This document shows, piece by piece, positions 6,615 through 13,361 of a stretch of 64,000 nt of DNA. Numbering within the stretch: the stretch's first letter is position 1; every line of letters starts with the position of its first letter. The stretch spans positions 1 to 64,000 of the forward strand of contig NZ_QREG01000017.1 of NCBI RefSeq assembly GCF_003386095.1. The letters run 5' to 3'. The notes below the pieces were generated by a model, which saw only the letters and a list, made by a program, of their open reading frames with translations, searched no databases and was not told where the DNA came from. This stretch comes from Marinoscillum furvescens DSM 4134 (GTDB lineage: Bacteria > Bacteroidota > Bacteroidia > Cytophagales > Cyclobacteriaceae). The position numbers and the translations under genes are program-made.

Positions 6615-7154
6615 TCAGCCTTCAAGACCCGGCTTCATGAGCTCAAACAGCAGCAGTGCTTTGTGGTCATAGGGTAGGGTGGTGGTGCCCACTTGCTCAA
6701 AGCCCAGTTTCTGAAGTACACGCTGGGAACTGAGGTTAGCAGGATCGGTGATGGCACTGAGTCTGGTGAGCCCAAAGTTTTCAAAGGCAGCCCGCACCAG
6801 TCTCTGGGCAGCTTCCATCGCATAGCCTTTGCCATGATACTGAGGTAAGAGGGAGTAGCCCAGGTCTATGCCATCGATACCGGCACGGTCGTATAGTCCA
6901 CAGATTCCCATGGCTTCCTGAGTAGCTGTATGTAGGATGACAAAACTCGAATAGCCCAGTCGCTCACGCAGGGGCAGTATGTTGTCGGCTATATACGTGC
7001 GGGCCTGTGCTTCATCGACAATCCCTCGATCCCCTACATATTGGACGAAAAGCGGCGAGTTCATCACTGCATAGACCAGCGCTGCATCTTGCAACATGAT
7101 TGGCCGTAGGGTTAGTCGGTCGGTGTGAAACCGGGTGTCAGTGGTGTGAAGCAT
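6615..7154 (-). CDS. GNAT family N-acetyltransferase (RimJ/RimL-like)
   Basis: Acetyl-CoA-dependent N-acetyltransferase of about 179 residues. The family opening TDRLTLRPIMLQDAALVYAVM is followed by the acetyl-CoA-binding region LGYSLLPQYHGKGYAMEAAQRLVRAAFE (pyrophosphate loop QYHGKGYA) and the family-typical ITDPANLSSQRVLQKLGFEQVG near the C-terminus. These mark the Acetyltransf_3 group, which modifies protein N-termini, small amines or antibiotics; the substrate here is unknown. I start at the second ATG (7154), giving MLHTTDTRFHTDRL. A start at 7193 would add 13 residues and begin at the edge of the terminator at 7194-7231. It stands alone on the minus strand next to the cassette region. 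Confidence 0.8.
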   Translation of the reverse strand: MLHTTDTRFHTDRLTLRPIMLQDAALVYAVMNSPLFVQYVGDRGIVDEAQARTYIADNILPLRERLGYSSFVILHTATQEAMGICGLYDRAGIDGIDLGYSLLPQYHGKGYAMEAAQRLVRAAFENFGLTRLSAITDPANLSSQRVLQKLGFEQVGTTTLPYDHKALLLFELMKPGLEG

Positions 7155-7193
7155 GAGGTGGATTTGGTGGCTTAAAGATACACGAGCAGCCAT

Positions 7194-7231
7194 AAAAAAA
7201 CCGCAGTGCCATCGGGGTGCTGCGGTTTTTT
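7194..7231 (-). terminator. Hairpin terminator
   Basis: AACCGCAG/CTGCGGTT stem flanked by A and T runs on both sides, so it can work in both directions. In context it ends the small minus-strand gene at 7254-7376. Confidence 0.7.
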
Positions 7232-7253
7232 ACAAAAGGTATTGTTACTAAAA

Positions 7254-7376
7254 CTATAGGAAAAGTTCTCCTTGAGCTCTTTGTCTGTTGGGGTTTTTGT
7301 ACTTATTGATGCCAAAGAGTACAAAGACACCCGAAATAATCATGAGGGCAGCGGTGGAAAGAATGCGTTTAATCAT
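7254..7376 (-). CDS. Forty-residue single-helix membrane peptide
   Basis: Short minus-strand gene starting MIKRILSTAALMIISG and ending NRQRAQGELFL, followed 23 bases later by a terminator. It has a basic N-terminus, one hydrophobic helix of about 18 residues and a basic KYKNPNRQR tail, so it should sit in the inner membrane with short ends. Candidate homologues are the tiny uncharacterised membrane proteins common in Cytophagales. It is supported by the complete start, stop and terminator unit and by coding-like composition, not by recognised family membership. Confidence 0.55.
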   Translation of the reverse strand: MIKRILSTAALMIISGVFVLFGINKYKNPNRQRAQGELFL

Positions 7377-7529
7377 GGCGGTGGTTTTTGTTAAAATGAT
7401 GGTATAAAATTACCAACCACAGCCCGCTTGTTCAATACCACATTTTGGGGATTTATGACCTACCGATTTTACGCTAAAGTGTAAGATTTCAAGAATCGAT
7501 AGTTCGATTTTGGGATGATCGAACCTTGC

Positions 7530-8060
7530 TCAGTAGTATATCGAAAGACTGAAAGCTAAGTCATTGAACAAACCAAGCTCGAATTGAGTAGTTTTTTCCT
7601 CAATATCATCATAGCGAAAGCTGGAATAACTGATACCCCCAAGAGTAGCTTCTATGGCCCACTTTTCATTGAGAAAGTAGCTTATTCCCGGTCTTACCCC
7701 GATGAAATACTGGTTGCCAATGTCTGTTAATCTGGCAGCACCAGTATACCCTTCTACAAAACTGTAAAGTTTGTTATCGATCGGTTTGTAACGTCTCACA
7801 GCTAGTGCACCAAAAACAAAAAGTTCATCAGATTGAGTAAAGGAGGCACTAAAGCCCAGCGCTGTTTTTTCTCCAAGAAAATGTCCATAACTAAGGCCTG
7901 CTCCATAGACCTCTTCATTGTCTTCATTAGATTGACTATCACTATTAATACTTGAATAGGATATTTGACCGGAGAAGTAGTTTAAGCCTTCGGAGATTTG
8001 AGCCTGAGCGGTGAAGCCAATGAGCAGTGTTAATAAAGTAATAAAGATCAGGTTTTTCAT
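7530..8060 (-). CDS. Outer-membrane beta-barrel protein, paralogue 1
   Basis: One hundred and seventy-six residues with a signal peptide (MKNLIFITLLTLLIGFTAQAQ). The mature chain has alternating strands (YGAGLSYGHFLGEKTALGFSASF, YFIGVRPGISYFLNEKWAIEATLGG) and ends in a strand with terminal aromatics (SLSIYY). It fits an eight-stranded OMP_b-brl domain (PF13505 type). Closely related to the next gene at 8231-8758: signal peptides and the NEKWAIEA strand are nearly identical, showing a tandem duplication. The upstream promoter-like element is also shared. Role unknown; such small barrels may stabilise the outer membrane or act as adhesins. Confidence 0.8.
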   Translation of the reverse strand: MKNLIFITLLTLLIGFTAQAQISEGLNYFSGQISYSSINSDSQSNEDNEEVYGAGLSYGHFLGEKTALGFSASFTQSDELFVFGALAVRRYKPIDNKLYSFVEGYTGAARLTDIGNQYFIGVRPGISYFLNEKWAIEATLGGISYSSFRYDDIEEKTTQFELGLFNDLAFSLSIYY

Positions 8061-8088
8061 GTGTATATAAATAGAAGTGAAAAAATCA

Positions 8089-8098
8089 CGAAAATATA
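8089..8098 (-). promoter_or_regulatory. Promoter-like -7 element shared by the barrel paralogues
   Basis: On the minus strand the sequence ACTTG/GCTTG-TGTATATTTYCG occurs 30-40 bases before both barrel genes (here and at 8788-8797), close to the Bacteroidota TAnnTTTG box. Conservation between the duplicates supports a functional element. Confidence 0.4.
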
Positions 8099-8230
8099 CA
8101 CAAGCAACGCATTCATAGAGCGTGCCTCATCAAACTTTTAGTTTTCTTAACCAACGAAACTCAGGTTCCCAAGATGATCCCAACCTTATCATTATGATCC
8201 CAACCAGTTTTTTGATATCGGACGGTAATT

Positions 8231-8758
8231 TCAAAAATAGTAGGCCAAGCTAAAATCCAGCTCGTTTAGCAGGCCGATACTGAAGTTGTTGGAATTGGGG
8301 CCATCGTTATTAAACTGACGTCCCACATTGATGCCACCGAGATTCGCCTCGATAGCCCATTTTTCATTGAGAAAGTAGCTGATTCCAGGCCTGGCTCCTA
8401 GAAAAATCTGATTCCCTATGTCCTCAATTCTTGATGCTCCTGCGTAGAATTCAATAAATCCGTAAAATTTATCCCCGAATGACTTGTATTGCCTTTCGGC
8501 TATGGCTAAATAAAAAGTGTTTAGTGTATTCCAGGAATATGAAGCCTGTATTCCTAGAGCTGAGTTCTCCGATAGGAAGCGACCATAACCGATCCCTATT
8601 CCCAGGGACTCCCGATTAGAGTCTTGAGATTGGTCCCCACTGTTGAAATTTGAATAAGAGAAGTAACCAGTTAAAAAGTTCGTTTTTGGTGGAATTTGGG
8701 CCTGAGCGGTGAATCCTAGGAACAAAGTGAGTAAGGTTGTAAAGAATAGGTTTTTCAT
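8231..8758 (-). CDS. Outer-membrane beta-barrel protein, paralogue 2
   Basis: One hundred and seventy-five residues, signal peptide MKNLFFTTLLTLFLGFTAQAQ. It has the same strand order as its neighbour, with LGIGIGYGRFLSENSALGIQASYSW and the near-identical PGISYFLNEKWAIEA strand, and ends in LDFSLAYYF with the C-terminal aromatic expected for insertion by the Bam machinery. Divergence is concentrated in the loops (first loop and the RQFNNDGPNSNN loop), suggesting selection on surface-exposed parts. The 170 bp between the paralogues holds only the promoter-like element and short direct repeats of GATCCCAACC. The two may be expressed from separate promoters. Confidence 0.8.
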   Translation of the reverse strand: MKNLFFTTLLTLFLGFTAQAQIPPKTNFLTGYFSYSNFNSGDQSQDSNRESLGIGIGYGRFLSENSALGIQASYSWNTLNTFYLAIAERQYKSFGDKFYGFIEFYAGASRIEDIGNQIFLGARPGISYFLNEKWAIEANLGGINVGRQFNNDGPNSNNFSIGLLNELDFSLAYYF

Positions 8759-8787
8759 GTGTGCGTAAATGAAGTGTTAAAAGTCAG

Positions 8788-8797
8788 CGGAAATATA
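8788..8797 (-). promoter_or_regulatory. Promoter-like -7 element of paralogue 2
   Basis: TATATTTCCG on the minus strand, preceded by ACTTGTG, 30 bases from the start codon of 8231-8758. It is the counterpart of 8089-8098. Confidence 0.4.
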
Positions 8798-8842
8798 CAC
8801 AAGTAACGGCATATATTAATTACACACAACTTGATCTTTTAG

Positions 8843-9289
8843 CTACAGCCTTACCTCATCTTCATAATACACAGGGACTTTGGTGCGGTAGCCGTGTACG
8901 GACGCAGTGATGGTGCCTTCGTAGGTTACATTCACCTTTTTGCCACCCAGTATGCTGATGATGCCATTGAGCAGGCCGATCTCCCCGATGTTGAAAGTAG
9001 CCTCCAGTGGCACTACAAACTCGGACGTTTTCTCAATTTTCATGTTGAGGTCCTGATCGATGCTTCCAATGGTTTTGCCCTCCAGCATGATGTCCACGTC
9101 TATGTTTTTGAGCTTGAGCCGGACGTCATTGGGGTTGTAAAAGTGGGCTTCGGCGGTGAGTTCGGCTTTTGTGCCTTTTACTTTGTGCACATTGATGTGG
9201 CGGATACCCCGAAAGTCAGGCTCCTGATCAGGGCGTGAGCAAGATGCGGCGAGTAGGCCTATGATGGCTATGAGCAAGATAGTACGCAT
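8843..9289 (-). CDS. LEA14-like (LEA type 2) lipoprotein
   Basis: One hundred and forty-eight residues from the ATG at 9289, which gives a lipoprotein signal MRTILLIAIIGLLAASC. The mature part carries the LEA_2/WHy pattern: AEAHFYNPNDVRLKLKNIDVDIMLEGKTIGSIDQDL with the conserved NPN, followed by alternating strands up to VPVYYEDEVRL. Proteins of this fold are small immunoglobulin-like beta sandwiches found in plants (desiccation) and many bacteria. The bacterial role is unknown and envelope stress protection is only a guess. The longer frame to 9325 lacks a signal and is not preferred. Next upstream on the same strand, 51 bp away, is the AraC-type membrane regulator. Confidence 0.75.
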   Translation of the reverse strand: MRTILLIAIIGLLAASCSRPDQEPDFRGIRHINVHKVKGTKAELTAEAHFYNPNDVRLKLKNIDVDIMLEGKTIGSIDQDLNMKIEKTSEFVVPLEATFNIGEIGLLNGIISILGGKKVNVTYEGTITASVHGYRTKVPVYYEDEVRL

Positions 9290-9340
9290 GGATTGAGTAA
9301 TTAGTGTTGCAGCTGGTACAGCCAATTATCGTACCAATAG

Positions 9341-10843
9341 CTAAGCTACAGGTGAGTCTGTTTGTGATTTGAAGTACACACGTGGTGTGCAGTTTTTTAG
9401 TTTTTTAAAAGCCCTGTTGAAGGTGGGTTTGCTGTTGAACCCTACGCTGTAGGCTACCTCCAGGTAGGAGGGATTGTCCTGGGCATTTACTCTGCGGATA
9501 AATTCCTCAACCCGGTAAGAGTTGATCAGCTCCGAAAAGCTCTGCTGGTACTGCTCATTGATCACACGAGACAAGGTATGAGGGGCAGTAGGTATGAGGT
9601 GTGCGAGTTTTTCCAGTGTGAGGTCGGGTTGTAGGTATACCTTTTCCTGTTCCAGCTGCTTGTAGAGTCCACTCATCACGATGCTGATTTCGTCTTGTTT
9701 GATGGCGCCATCTTTGTATTTCTGCTTTTGGCGCAAAAGCTCCGGGTGCTTGATGGCGAAGTAGGCCAGTGCAAAGATGATCAGCGAAAAGAGGAGCCAC
9801 AGGACATCTATGAGGTTTTCTGAAAGGTAAAGCCAGTCTTTTTCCATCAGTTTTCCGCCAAGGAAAATCAAGACTACCGCAAGCCAAAGCGCCAGGTACA
9901 CGGCTTTGATTTTAAGCACTCCAGACAAAAACCAGGTGTATTTTTTCTGCTTGTCAGAAAGGGGCTCCTGCTGGTACCTGGTGATCAGGCGGTGAGAAAG
10001 CACCCAGTAGCCGGCATTGAAAAATAAGGCTATGATGCCTGTGATGGCAAAATAGGGGAAAAGCTCTTTGTCTATGACTCGGTAGATAAAAGCCTGACGC
10101 TCCATAGGGAGGTAGGGCAGGTACATGCTGAGCTGAATGGCAGCAGGTACAAAGTGGAGCCAGGCCTTTCGTGTAGGATAGTGGATCACCAAAAGCTTGT
10201 GGATGTACAGGTAAAAGAGGGGGCCATACGTAAAGAGGATGAGCTCGGGCACAAAGAGCAGCTTCGGCTGCCAGTTAAACACCTCCGGGTCAAAGGTAGA
10301 TGCTCGTCCGAGTAAAGAGATAGTGATGAGCGTGAGTAGTGCGGTGAGGAAGGTGTTGGCTACTTTGTTTTTGTTGCGAATGGTATTGATGGCGATGATG
10401 AGTAAGACGCCCTGTATGGCTGATATGATCAGAAAATACATGTAGAGCGTGTAAGAAGGGTAGGCGGTGTCTTCCCATGACAATATGGAGATGCCTACGC
10501 GCTCAGACGGTAGGGTGGCTATGTGTGTTCGGTTGGGGCGAGCACGTCCATTCTCGCGTGCCTCTACAGACTTCCAGTTGCCACGTGTGATTTTGTACTG
10601 AAAGGTAGGCTCATTGTGACGGATAGTGAGCACCAGCTGCCCATCACTTCTTTTGGTGAATTTGCGGTGGCCCAGATCGGGGTACCATCCATCCATGTCG
10701 GTGGCCATAAAGAGTGCCGCATCGTGTGGAGTGCTGGCAGGAAGCTCCTCTATGACAAACGTAGTGGTGTAGGCATACTGCGCATGGGCGAGCACAGCTA
10801 CCAGTAATGACAGACCGATCCCTATGAATAGTTTTCTGATCAC
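9341..10843 (-). CDS. Membrane AraC-type regulator with N-terminal starch-binding-like domain
   Basis: Five hundred residues. A signal peptide (1-22) is followed by an approximately 100-residue periplasmic domain with ALFMATDMDGWYPD, FQYKITRGNWKSVEARENGRARPNR. The last segment has the tryptophan, glutamate, asparagine and arginine pattern of CBM20/CBM48-like glycan-binding domains. Seven membrane helices then occupy about 125-370, and an AraC helix-turn-helix ends the chain (about 390-495: LTLEKLAHLIPTAPHTLSRVINEQYQQSFSELIN, YLEVAYSVGFNSKPTFNRAFKKLKNCTPRVYFK). Together they suggest a one-component sensor that binds an alpha-glucan outside and DNA inside. It is divergent from the alpha-amylase at 11031, the probable target. 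The combination is inferred from sequence; ligand binding is untested. Confidence 0.75.
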   Translation of the reverse strand: MIRKLFIGIGLSLLVAVLAHAQYAYTTTFVIEELPASTPHDAALFMATDMDGWYPDLGHRKFTKRSDGQLVLTIRHNEPTFQYKITRGNWKSVEARENGRARPNRTHIATLPSERVGISILSWEDTAYPSYTLYMYFLIISAIQGVLLIIAINTIRNKNKVANTFLTALLTLITISLLGRASTFDPEVFNWQPKLLFVPELILFTYGPLFYLYIHKLLVIHYPTRKAWLHFVPAAIQLSMYLPYLPMERQAFIYRVIDKELFPYFAITGIIALFFNAGYWVLSHRLITRYQQEPLSDKQKKYTWFLSGVLKIKAVYLALWLAVVLIFLGGKLMEKDWLYLSENLIDVLWLLFSLIIFALAYFAIKHPELLRQKQKYKDGAIKQDEISIVMSGLYKQLEQEKVYLQPDLTLEKLAHLIPTAPHTLSRVINEQYQQSFSELINSYRVEEFIRRVNAQDNPSYLEVAYSVGFNSKPTFNRAFKKLKNCTPRVYFKSQTDSPVA

Positions 10844-11030
10844 CGCTTTTCTAAAAATTATGAAAATGAAAATATCTGTTCGGCAGGAAAGTTACTTCCT
10901 ATCGCATTGATAATGATTTTCCATCTCATTAAAAAAGTTTCAATTTATAAAATGAGGCGAATTTGGTGAATTGTAGGGGTTAATTGGCGTTGAGAATCAA
11001 TTGTTAACCTAGTTCAAAACCTTTACTAAA
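10844..11030. promoter_or_regulatory. Divergent control region of regulator and amylase
   Basis: An AT-rich spacer of 187 bp between two divergent genes. It contains partly palindromic stretches such as CAATTGTTAAC near 10997-11008 and AAAGTTTCAATTTATAAAATG near 10935, but no operator can be assigned. By position it must contain both promoters. Confidence 0.4.
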
Positions 11031-12482
11031 ATGATGAACCTACTCACTACATACGCTCAGCGATGGACAGCTATCATGGCCATGCTGGGTGTAGTTTTTT
11101 TCTTTTCATGTAACGATGAAGACCTTTCGAAACCCGATACCAGCCGTGATGACATCCAGGTGGTAGATGTTACCACACACGATGGACGGCCCTTTCAGCT
11201 ACCCGAAAGCCAGCATACCAAAGGCCGCTACACTGCCGGTCCGGGTGGAGGCGTAATGATGCAGGCTTTCTACTGGGATGTGCCCGCAGGCGGTACCTGG
11301 TGGAACACCGTAAAAGGTAAAGTAACCTCCTGGGGAAACGCTGGAATAGATGCCATTTGGTTACCACCCGCCAGTAAGGCACAAAACGGACCCTACTCCA
11401 TGGGCTACGACCCGACAGATTACTATGATTTTGGAAACTATAACCAAAACGGAACCGTGGAGACGCGCTTTGGCTCGAAGACCGAGCTGCAATCACTGAT
11501 CAACAAAGCGCATACCGAAAACCTACAAGTGTATGCAGATATTGTGCTCAACCACAACAGCGGCGGGCAGTCTGAGTACAACCAGTACACAAATAGTTAT
11601 ACCTGGACGGATTTTACAGGTGTGGCTTCTGGTAAGTTTACCCGATCGCAACATGACTTTCACCCAAACTGGGTGGACAACAACGATGAAGGTGTGTTTG
11701 GCGGTTTTCCTGATTTGTGTCATGAAGTGCCCTACGTGCAGGACTGGCTCTGGGGCCGATCTGATGCCGTGGCGAAGTACTACAAAAACACGATGGGCTT
11801 TGATGGCTGGAGGTTTGACTATGTGAAGGGCTTTGCGCCATGGGTAGTCAATACCTGGAATGGCGCCGTAGGCGGCTTCTCCGTAGGCGAGCTGTGGGAC
11901 TCAGATGTCAACTACCTCAACTGGTGGGCTAATGAAGCGAATAGTTCAGTGTTTGATTTTGCAGCATACTATAGAATGAACGATGCATTCGACGGTAATA
12001 ATCTGAATAGGCTCAATGACGACATGATGTGGAAGCGCAACCCTTACAAGGCGGTGACTTTCGTAACCAACCACGATACCGATGAGATATGGAACAAAAT
12101 GCTGGCCTATGCATATATCCTGACGCACGAAGGTTACCCGTGTATTTTCTACCAGGATTATGAGTCATGGTTGGATAAAAACAAGCTCAATAACCTGATC
12201 TGGATACATAATCAGAAAGCGACCGGAACTACCAGTATTCTTTACACAGATTCGGATGAGTACATCGCGCGTAGAAATGGATACGGTGGCAACCCCGGAC
12301 TCGTCGTATATATCAACAATTCCAACAGCTGGAAAGAGCGCTGGGTACCTACCAACTGGAGCAATACCCAAATCAAAGACTTTACCGGACACTCCGGGTG
12401 GTACCCGACTACCCAGGGTGACAAGTGGGTAAAGATCCAGTGTCCACCAAATAGCTACAGTGTTTGGTCGCCAAATATTTAA
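11031..12482 (+). CDS. Surface lipoprotein alpha-amylase, GH13 (GH13_7-like)
   Basis: Four hundred and eighty-three residues that hydrolyse internal alpha-1,4 bonds of starch. The lipoprotein signal ends at Cys27 followed by NDED, the acidic pattern linked to surface export of Bacteroidota lipoproteins. The GH13 barrel runs from about residue 72 (GGGVMMQAFYWDVPAGGTWW) with region I DIVLNH (170-175), region II GWRFDYVKG with nucleophile Asp263, region III SVGELWD with acid/base Glu287 and region IV TNHDTD with Asp349. A short C-terminal beta domain ends YSVWSPNI. The match to remembered Pyrococcus/Thermococcus amylases is strong throughout, which points to subfamily GH13_7. It is regulated presumably by the divergent sensor. 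No SusCD genes are seen nearby. Confidence 0.92.
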   Translation: MMNLLTTYAQRWTAIMAMLGVVFFFSCNDEDLSKPDTSRDDIQVVDVTTHDGRPFQLPESQHTKGRYTAGPGGGVMMQAFYWDVPAGGTWWNTVKGKVTSWGNAGIDAIWLPPASKAQNGPYSMGYDPTDYYDFGNYNQNGTVETRFGSKTELQSLINKAHTENLQVYADIVLNHNSGGQSEYNQYTNSYTWTDFTGVASGKFTRSQHDFHPNWVDNNDEGVFGGFPDLCHEVPYVQDWLWGRSDAVAKYYKNTMGFDGWRFDYVKGFAPWVVNTWNGAVGGFSVGELWDSDVNYLNWWANEANSSVFDFAAYYRMNDAFDGNNLNRLNDDMMWKRNPYKAVTFVTNHDTDEIWNKMLAYAYILTHEGYPCIFYQDYESWLDKNKLNNLIWIHNQKATGTTSILYTDSDEYIARRNGYGGNPGLVVYINNSNSWKERWVPTNWSNTQIKDFTGHSGWYPTTQGDKWVKIQCPPNSYSVWSPNI

Positions 12483-12519
12483 GGATAAGTATTCTACTAT
12501 TACTTCTATACTTTACGAA

Positions 12520-12576
12520 GCCTGATGGTCAGGCGAACAAAAACCTCCAGAGCAGCCGGCTTTGGAGGTTTTTTTA
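12520..12576 (+). terminator. Tandem hairpins ending the amylase gene
   Basis: First hairpin GCCTGA/TCAGGC (12520-12534), then AAAACCTCCA/TGGAGGTTTT with a T run (12539-12575). The second is a standard intrinsic terminator. Confidence 0.8.
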
Positions 12577-12594
12577 ATGGAAGGGAGGTAGAAA

Positions 12595-12728
12595 AAGAAG
12601 GCACGTCTGTGAGTACGGGGATTCCCTTAGAATTTTCTACGCTGCGCTCCGTAAATTCAGGGAATGACGTTGAATGAGACGTCATTCCCCGAATTTCTGA
12701 AAGAAATTCTAGGGGAATCTCATGACGG
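12595..12728. repeat. Palindromic repeat copy 1
   Basis: It is composed of two back-to-back hairpins. ATTCCCT..GAATTT pairs with AAATTC.AGGGAAT, and ATTCCCC.GAATTTCT pairs with AGAAATTC..GGGGAAT. The middle arms GGGAATGACGT and ACGTCATTCCC can pair alternatively. Full copies lie here and at 13081-13203, with a half copy at 13211-13288, all in the same orientation around the GIY-YIG gene. Confidence 0.8.
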
Positions 12729-12751
12729 TAATGACGGTCTATTTGATTGTG

Positions 12752-13048
12752 TCATTGCATTTCCTCAATACTATCATATAAATCATCCCATTCGGGGTTC
12801 ATTTGGTTAATCAAATTTTCCTTCATTAACCTCGTATACTTTTTTAACCGCTTTTCCCTATGAATGGCTGATGTAATGGTTTCTAAAAACTCCCAATAAA
12901 CTAGTTTCTTACAATTGTATCGCTTGGTAAAACCAGGGTTGACTCCATCACGGTGTTGATTAATTCTTGCATACAGGTTACTGGTCACACCTGTATATAG
13001 GACTGTGTTATTCTTATTTGTTATGATGTATACGTAACCACCTTTCAT
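12752..13048 (-). CDS. GIY-YIG domain nuclease (YhbQ/URI-like)
   Basis: Ninety-eight residues consisting of a single GIY-YIG domain. GGYVYIITNKNNTVLYTGVTSNLYARINQH carries the two strand motifs (YVYI and YTGVT), the conserved Arg in LYARINQH, KLVYWEF, and the catalytic Glu region AIHREKRLKKYTR, ending in NPEWDDLYD. Standalone domains of this kind are abundant in Bacteroidota with no settled role; DNA nicking or repair is assumed from the fold. The start at 13048 is chosen because the longer reading to 13219 is a translation of the palindromic repeat. Repeats flank the gene on both sides, suggesting a mobile or repeat-associated unit. Confidence 0.85.
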   Translation of the reverse strand: MKGGYVYIITNKNNTVLYTGVTSNLYARINQHRDGVNPGFTKRYNCKKLVYWEFLETITSAIHREKRLKKYTRLMKENLINQMNPEWDDLYDSIEEMQ

Positions 13049-13080
13049 TGCTTGTTTAAGATAAGGGAATCCTAAGAAAA

Positions 13081-13288
13081 GAAGGCACGTCTGTGATTCG
13101 GAGATTCCCTTAGAATTTTCTCCGCTGCGCTCCGCCAATTCAGGGAATGACGGTAAACGAAACGTCATTCCCCGAATTTCTGGAAGAAATTCTAGGGGAA
13201 TCCCAAGAAAGTAAGGCACATCCTTAATATGGAAGATTCCCTTAGAATTCTCTCCGTTTCACTCTGAGAATTCAGGGAATGACGTTAA
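13081..13288. repeat. Palindromic repeat copies 2 (full) and 3 (half)
   Basis: Copy 2 (13081-13203) matches copy 1 over its full length, beginning GAAGGCACGTCTGTGA. Copy 3 (13211-13288) contains only the first hairpin, ending CAGGGAATGACGTTAAAT. The shared leader AAGGCAC before each first hairpin shows that the unit is longer than the palindromes. Confidence 0.8.
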
Positions 13289-13308
13289 ATATTGCACTTT
13301 TCGCGCAT

Positions 13309-13343
13309 AAAAAAACTCCGCAGCTATCAACTGCGGAGTTTTT
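13309..13343 (-). terminator. Terminator of leuS
   Basis: ACTCCGCAG/CTGCGGAGT stem with A/T runs on both sides, 20 bases after the leuS stop on the minus strand. Confidence 0.8.
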
Positions 13344-13361
13344 CCTGTTTTTTACGCGGTG

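Noticed and set aside
7503-7525. Hairpin GTTCGAT/ATCGAAC as terminator of the barrel gene
   Set aside because: No T run follows on the minus strand; left unassigned.
13049-13219. Longer N-terminus of the GIY-YIG protein
   Set aside because: These 57 codons translate the palindromic repeat; the domain starts at MKGGYVYI.
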